Shown here one piece after another: positions 5,723 to 9,234 of a stretch of DNA of 9,234 nt. Position 1 is the first letter of the stretch. Each line of letters begins with the position of its first letter. This stretch comes from JAYWIG01 sp043789035 (GTDB lineage: Bacteria; Pseudomonadota; Gammaproteobacteria; Burkholderiales; Burkholderiaceae_E): positions 1 to 9,234 of the forward strand of contig JAYWIG010000257.1 in assembly GCA_043789035.1 (NCBI GenBank). The letters are read 5' to 3'. Position numbers and translations under genes: made by a program. Under the pieces are notes generated by a model. The model was not told the origin of the DNA and made no database searches. It saw nothing but the letters and a program-made list of their open reading frames with translations.

Positions 5723-6877
5723 CTAAAGCACCCGTACACCTTCCCGCCAAACGGCCCTTACTACAGCATGGCGCTTTCCTTCGGGCATGGCGATAAAGCG
5801 AACCTGAACAAGATCAGCACGTAAACCCTGAGTTATTCGCCCTCTATCCATTAGTCCAGTGGCTTGCGCTGGGTTGTAGCTTACAGCGGAGACTGCTTGG
5901 GGAAGGGTGAGAATTTCATCGTCTACGAGCCGAACCACAGCGCCTAGGAGGCTGCTGGGCACATAGTCCGATGAAAGGATGTCCAGTAAACCATGGCGGG
6001 CCAGATCTGCCGCGGCAACGTTACCTGAATGTGATCCGCCGCGAACTACGTTCGGGCCACCCATCACGTTATGCATGCCATGCTCTCTTGCTGTGCTGGC
6101 AGCTAGTATCGTTGTTGGGAATTCAGACATGGTCGCCCCATCAGAAAAGGCTCGTTCAACATGTGCCGAAGTGGTATCGTCATGGCTCGCCAGTGCAAGC
6201 CCGTGAGTGCGGCAGTATTCAACAAAGTAAGCTCGGTGTGGTTCTGAGTATTTTTCTTGCAACTCGATTGACTGTGCTACTTGTCGTTCAAACTTTTCAT
6301 GAGACCAGCCCTTTTTTCCGGTGTAGTAAACGCGAGCGGCATCAATGTTTTCCCATTGTCTTTGGCCCGGTGTGTGGTCCATCAAGGAAAGTAGAGATAG
6401 GCGCGCGCAATCTCGAAAAGGCTCAAAAAGATCTATCGTATTGGGCGCTGGTAGTTCGCATCGAACATGCAGGTAATGGTCGGCTTTTAACAGGCCTTCG
6501 TTACTGCACTGATCAATGGCATGAAGTGCCTGCTTCCAGGTGCTTCCTCGAACACTTTCAGGGTCGGCCTCTCCGACGCCAAGCGCATCAAATACCGTAG
6601 TGATACCTGCCGCGATAATTTCGCCATCGTGCGCCAGCAGTGCTGGTAGTTCAGCCCATTGCACTTTGGGCCGAGGCATAAGGTGACGCTCGAAATTATC
6701 GGTATGCATTTCAACGAAACCCGGCATCAGGTAGTCGCCATCCATATCGAAACCTTCGGTGGATTGAACCGAGCCCTCGTCAACGGAATCAATGATTCCA
6801 TCAAGGACTGAAACGCTGCCTTTGATCACTTCATTGGCTAGTACTAGCTTGGCATTTTTGAAAACTGTCGAGCTCAT
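5723..6877 (-). CDS. phnM: Alpha-D-ribose 1-methylphosphonate 5-triphosphate diphosphatase PhnM
   Basis: This 384-residue cytoplasmic amidohydrolase-superfamily enzyme releases pyrophosphate from the ribosyl-phosphonate 5-triphosphate made by the PhnGHIL complex. The product is the 5-phosphate that PhnJ cleaves. The metal-binding pattern of the family is visible: MPGFVEMHTDNFERH (His58, Asp60), MDHTPGQRQ (His168), LASHDDTTSAHVE (His232, Asp233, His239) and LSSDYVP (Asp304). GGPNVVRGGSHSGNV is a PhnM signature stretch. The length equals the usual 375-390 residues. The start overlaps the phnL stop by ATGA (6874-6877) and has an excellent AGGAG (6888-6884) six bases upstream. The region after its stop holds no obvious hairpin with a T tract, so read-through into phnC remains possible. 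Confidence 0.96.
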   Translation of the reverse strand: MSSTVFKNAKLVLANEVIKGSVSVLDGIIDSVDEGSVQSTEGFDMDGDYLMPGFVEMHTDNFERHLMPRPKVQWAELPALLAHDGEIIAAGITTVFDALGVGEADPESVRGSTWKQALHAIDQCSNEGLLKADHYLHVRCELPAPNTIDLFEPFRDCARLSLLSLMDHTPGQRQWENIDAARVYYTGKKGWSHEKFERQVAQSIELQEKYSEPHRAYFVEYCRTHGLALASHDDTTSAHVERAFSDGATMSEFPTTILAASTAREHGMHNVMGGPNVVRGGSHSGNVAAADLARHGLLDILSSDYVPSSLLGAVVRLVDDEILTLPQAVSAVSYNPAQATGLMDRGRITQGLRADLVQVRFIAMPEGKRHAVVRAVWREGVRVL

Positions 6878-7599
6878 GCTGCACTCCTATGTTGATATTG
6901 CGCCATGTCGATTCGACGCGTAGCTACTGCTTCGGCCACCAGTTTGTCGTGAAAAATTCCAACGACTGCTGCACCTCTTTCAATAGCTTCCCTAATAAGT
7001 GCGATCACGGTTTGGGAATTCTCAACATCGAGAGAGGCCGTGGGTTCGTCAAGCAGCAAAAGCTCTCGATGTTTAATTAAATTTCGAGCAATGTTGATGC
7101 GTTGTTGTTCGCCACCCGAAAATGTGGCTGGCGGAAGGTGCCAAAGCCGTTCAGGAATAGATAATCGTGTCAATAAGTTCTTTGCTTTGGTGATTGCGTC
7201 ATTCATCAGTTCTTGACTGTTTTCTTGTGATGCAAGTACATCTTCAATCAATGGGTCCGCGACGATTTCTAGAGCAGAAACCCGTGGAATGACGCGCAAG
7301 AACTGACTGACATAGCCGATGGTTTCACGGCGTATTTCTAGTAACTCTCGCGGCGTTGCTTTGGTCAACTCGATTGATTGACCATTGCTTTTGCAAATAG
7401 TGATGGTTCCAGAACTGGCACGGTAGTTTGCATAAATGAGTTTCAGTAGGGTGCTTTTCCCCATACCTGAGGGGCCATCAAGAACAACGCATTCGCCTTT
7501 TTCGATACTCAAGTCAACTCGATTCAGTACGGGTAGTTCTACACCATCGCGTTGATGAAGGGTAAATCGCTTGGAGACTTGATTCATTTGCATAAGCAT
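6874..7599 (-). CDS. phnL: C-P lyase ABC-type subunit PhnL
   Basis: PhnL is an ABC-type ATPase-like protein required for the C-P lyase pathway. With PhnG, PhnH and PhnI it supports formation of the ribosyl phosphonate triphosphate, and it can associate with the core complex. Using the start at 7599 it has 241 residues, close to the usual 225-240. Motifs: Walker A GPSGMGKST (42-50), Q99 in YVSQFLRVIPRVSALE (a PhnL hallmark), signature FSGGEQQR (160-167), Walker B LLLLDEP (Asp184, Glu185) and switch His217 in GIFHD. A longer open frame extends upstream to 7707, but its extra 36 residues overlap phnK by 89 bp and lack family-like sequence. The start at 7599 has AGGT eight bases upstream and places MNQVSKRFTLHQ where PhnL proteins normally begin. 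Confidence 0.95.
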   Translation of the reverse strand: MLMQMNQVSKRFTLHQRDGVELPVLNRVDLSIEKGECVVLDGPSGMGKSTLLKLIYANYRASSGTITICKSNGQSIELTKATPRELLEIRRETIGYVSQFLRVIPRVSALEIVADPLIEDVLASQENSQELMNDAITKAKNLLTRLSIPERLWHLPPATFSGGEQQRINIARNLIKHRELLLLDEPTASLDVENSQTVIALIREAIERGAAVVGIFHDKLVAEAVATRRIDMAQYQHRSAA

Positions 7600-7607
7600 G
7601 ATGGGGT

Positions 7608-7611
7608 ACCT
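7608..7611 (-). promoter_or_regulatory. Ribosome-binding site supporting the phnL start at 7599
   Basis: AGGT on the minus strand lies eight bases before the ATG at 7599-7597, in the 19-bp gap between the phnK stop and phnL. The next two ATG codons (7593, 7587) lack a comparable site at good distance, and the far upstream ATG at 7707 lies inside phnK. This favours the 241-residue form of PhnL. Confidence 0.5.
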
Positions 7612-7618
7612 AGATAGT

Positions 7619-8401
7619 TCAAGGTTGCAGCACTGAAGAAACGAGTAGCTGCGTATAAGCATGCTGTGGATCATCCAGAACCTGATCGGTAAGCCCGACT
7701 TCAACAATGCGTCCGCGCTGCATCACCATCATTCGATGAGCGAGCAAACGCGCGACTGCTAAATCATGGGTGACGATCACTACGGCGAGTTTCATTTGTC
7801 GAGTGAGTTGGCGCAGCAAATCTAGCAACTTCGCCTGCACTGAAACGTCAAGGCCCGAGGTGGGCTCATCCATAAACACTAAGCGCGGGTTGGTGACAAG
7901 GTTGCGAGCGATTTGGAGGCGTTGTCGCATGCCGCCAGAAAATACTCTAGGCGCGTCGTCAATACGCGTCGCATCAATTTCCACTCGTTGCAACCATTGT
8001 TCTGCCGTGCTTCGAAGCTTGCTGTAATTGCGCTCGCCTAAACCCATGAGGCGTTCGCCTATGTTGGCACCGGCAGAGACATCCATTCGTAAGCCCATGG
8101 CAGCATTCTGGTGAACAAAACCCCAATCGGTCCGAGCTAATAAACGTTGTTGTGCTTGCGTCATTGCATAAACGCTTTGCACGCTTCCATCACGGCAAAG
8201 GAATTCGACCTTACCTGCGTCTGGTCGGTCGAGCGCGGCAATGGCATTGAGCAAAGTCGATTTCCCTGAACCTGACTCGCCGACGATAGCCATGACTTCA
8301 CCTGGCCATAAGTCAAAGCTGGCATCATGCAGTGCTGTAATTTGGCCATACCTCTTGCAGATGCCAGTAACGCTAAGCAACGGCGCTTCTTTCATGCTCA
8401 T
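7619..8401 (-). CDS. phnK: C-P lyase ABC-type subunit PhnK
   Basis: This 260-residue ABC-type ATPase associates with the PhnGHIJ core, contacting PhnJ, and its nucleotide cycle is needed for C-P lyase function in vivo. It is cytoplasmic and is not a transporter ATPase despite the fold. Motifs: Walker A GESGSGKST (41-49), Q-loop Q98 in GFVHQNAAMGLRM (a PhnK-specific stretch with DVSAGANIGERLM), signature FSGGMRQR (154-161), Walker B LVFMDEP (Asp178, Glu179), TSGLDVSVQA and switch His212 in VTHDL. The family length is normal. The start overlaps the phnJ stop by ATGA (8398-8401), suggesting coupled translation. No strong ribosome site is seen, and an ATG two codons further in is an alternative. 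PhnL follows after 19 bp. Confidence 0.96.
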   Translation of the reverse strand: MSMKEAPLLSVTGICKRYGQITALHDASFDLWPGEVMAIVGESGSGKSTLLNAIAALDRPDAGKVEFLCRDGSVQSVYAMTQAQQRLLARTDWGFVHQNAAMGLRMDVSAGANIGERLMGLGERNYSKLRSTAEQWLQRVEIDATRIDDAPRVFSGGMRQRLQIARNLVTNPRLVFMDEPTSGLDVSVQAKLLDLLRQLTRQMKLAVVIVTHDLAVARLLAHRMMVMQRGRIVEVGLTDQVLDDPQHAYTQLLVSSVLQP

Positions 8402-9231
8402 GCTGGAAGGGCTTTACGCGTTTGGCAATAATCGGAATCGGAACAGACGTGGATCCGTTCGCCTGCATCGTTGGCAATAATTTCATCCAGAAATGAATCG
8501 TTTGATGCGCAAATAGAGCAAACTGATTTCCACTTTTGAACTTCGAAAGGATGATCGTCGAACGCTAAACTCTCCACCGCCGTATAAGGCGGCACCGCGT
8601 AGATTCGTTTTTCTCGACCAGCCCCAAAAAGCTGTAGTGCTGGATTCATGTGCATTTTTGGGTTATCGAATTTTGGAATAGGTGAGGGCGACATGACGTA
8701 GCGCTTGTTTACCATGACAGGGTAATCATAGGTCGTAGATATATGACCAAAACGTGCAATGTCTTCGTATAGTTTTACATGCATCAAACCGTATTCGGCT
8801 AAACCATGCAAGGTACGAGTTTCAGTTTCTCTTGGTTCTAATCTCTGCATAGGCTCAGGTACGGGCACTTGATACACGATGATTTGGCCTTTATGTAGAG
8901 GCTTCTCAGGTATGCGATGGCGGGTTTGAATAATGGTGGCGGCTTCAGTCAAAGTGGTAGTAGCAACATTCGCTGTGCGTTCGAAAAAGCGCCTGATGTT
9001 GATGGCGTTCACGGTGTCGTCTGAGCCTTGATCAATCACCTTTAACGTATCGTTTGGTCCGATGATCGAAGCGGTTACTTGTATGCCACCAGTCCCCCAT
9101 CCATATGGAAGTGGCATCTCTCGTGAACCAAAAGGCACTTGGTAACCTGGTATAGCGACTGCTTTAAGAATTGCCCGCCGAATCATTCTTTTCGTGCGTT
9201 CATCAAGATAAGCAAAATTTATGTCATTCAT
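8398..9231 (-). CDS. phnJ: Alpha-D-ribose 1-methylphosphonate 5-phosphate C-P lyase PhnJ
   Basis: PhnJ is the radical S-adenosylmethionine enzyme that breaks the C-P bond, producing ribose 1,2-cyclic phosphate 5-phosphate and the alkane (methane from methylphosphonate). The 277-residue protein carries the complete CX2CX21CX5C motif (Cys238, 241, 263, 269). This motif supplies the 4Fe-4S cluster ligands and the final cysteine proposed as a catalytic thiyl. Gly29 in AIPGYQVPFG corresponds to the glycine (Gly32 in E. coli) proposed to carry a glycyl radical. PYGWGTGG, IPEPLHKG, PRETETRT and PSPIPKFDNPKM are typical conserved stretches. The ATG at 9231 lies three bases from the window edge. It gives an N-terminus about three residues shorter than the E. 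coli protein, so an earlier start outside the window is possible. phnI would be expected immediately upstream. Confidence 0.97.
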   Translation of the reverse strand: MNDINFAYLDERTKRMIRRAILKAVAIPGYQVPFGSREMPLPYGWGTGGIQVTASIIGPNDTLKVIDQGSDDTVNAINIRRFFERTANVATTTLTEAATIIQTRHRIPEKPLHKGQIIVYQVPVPEPMQRLEPRETETRTLHGLAEYGLMHVKLYEDIARFGHISTTYDYPVMVNKRYVMSPSPIPKFDNPKMHMNPALQLFGAGREKRIYAVPPYTAVESLAFDDHPFEVQKWKSVCSICASNDSFLDEIIANDAGERIHVCSDSDYCQTRKALPA

Positions 9232-9234
9232 CTT

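Noticed and set aside
5971..6600. 209-codon plus-strand open frame inside phnM
   Set aside because: PhnM on the other strand carries all expected motifs. This frame has no recognisable domain and no own ribosome site or operon context, so it is a shadow.
1..9234. Searched by eye for CRISPR arrays, insertion-sequence ends, tRNA genes and toxin-antitoxin pairs
   Set aside because: No regularly spaced repeats, transposase frames, tRNA cloverleaf-like sequence or paired small toxin/antitoxin genes were seen. The window is accounted for by ordinary genes and short gaps.

Overview
This window is bacterial, gene-dense and of intermediate GC by eye. It is probably from a betaproteobacterium (Burkholderiales or a relative). 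That guess rests on the style of the outer-membrane protein at the left end and the LysR/DoxX/GST cluster. It is an inference from family resemblance, not a demonstrated assignment.

Right two thirds (about 2989-9231, minus strand): a large part of a carbon-phosphorus (C-P) lyase operon for phosphonate use. In transcription order it reads phnJ - phnK - phnL - phnM - (105-bp gap) - phnC - phnD - phnE. PhnJ is the radical-SAM enzyme that cleaves the C-P bond, and its four-cysteine motif is intact. PhnK and PhnL are the ABC-type ATPase partners of the lyase. PhnM is the amidohydrolase that removes pyrophosphate from the ribosyl-phosphonate triphosphate intermediate. PhnC, PhnD and PhnE form the phosphonate ABC importer (ATPase, periplasmic binding protein, permease). 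Every gene looks full length, and most junctions are 4-bp ATGA overlaps or gaps of a few bases. phnG, phnH and phnI would be expected just beyond the right edge. phnN, phnP, phnO and phnF are not in the window. The only real gap, upstream of phnC, holds a promoter-like pair and repeated half-sites with 11-bp phasing that resemble degenerate Pho boxes. This suggests the importer genes can be expressed separately from the lyase genes under phosphate limitation.

Middle (887-2975): a LysR-type regulator (minus) is divergent from a two-gene plus-strand operon. The operon encodes a DoxX-family membrane protein and a glutathione S-transferase with an omega-like CPY motif, overlapping by ATGA. This looks like a small redox or electrophile-response unit. 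The GST gene converges on phnE with only 13 bp between stop codons and no clear terminator.

Left end (1-886): the 3' tail of an unidentified gene, a hairpin terminator, a small predicted outer-membrane beta-barrel protein with a signal peptide and a TTG start, and a 241-bp stretch. That stretch contains a well-placed 13-codon ORF (MAKKAKKSKAAKK) followed by a strong intrinsic terminator.

The phn genes are a known system, and I see no clearly new multi-gene system here. The least explained items are the lysine-rich mini-ORF and the phased repeats upstream of phnC.
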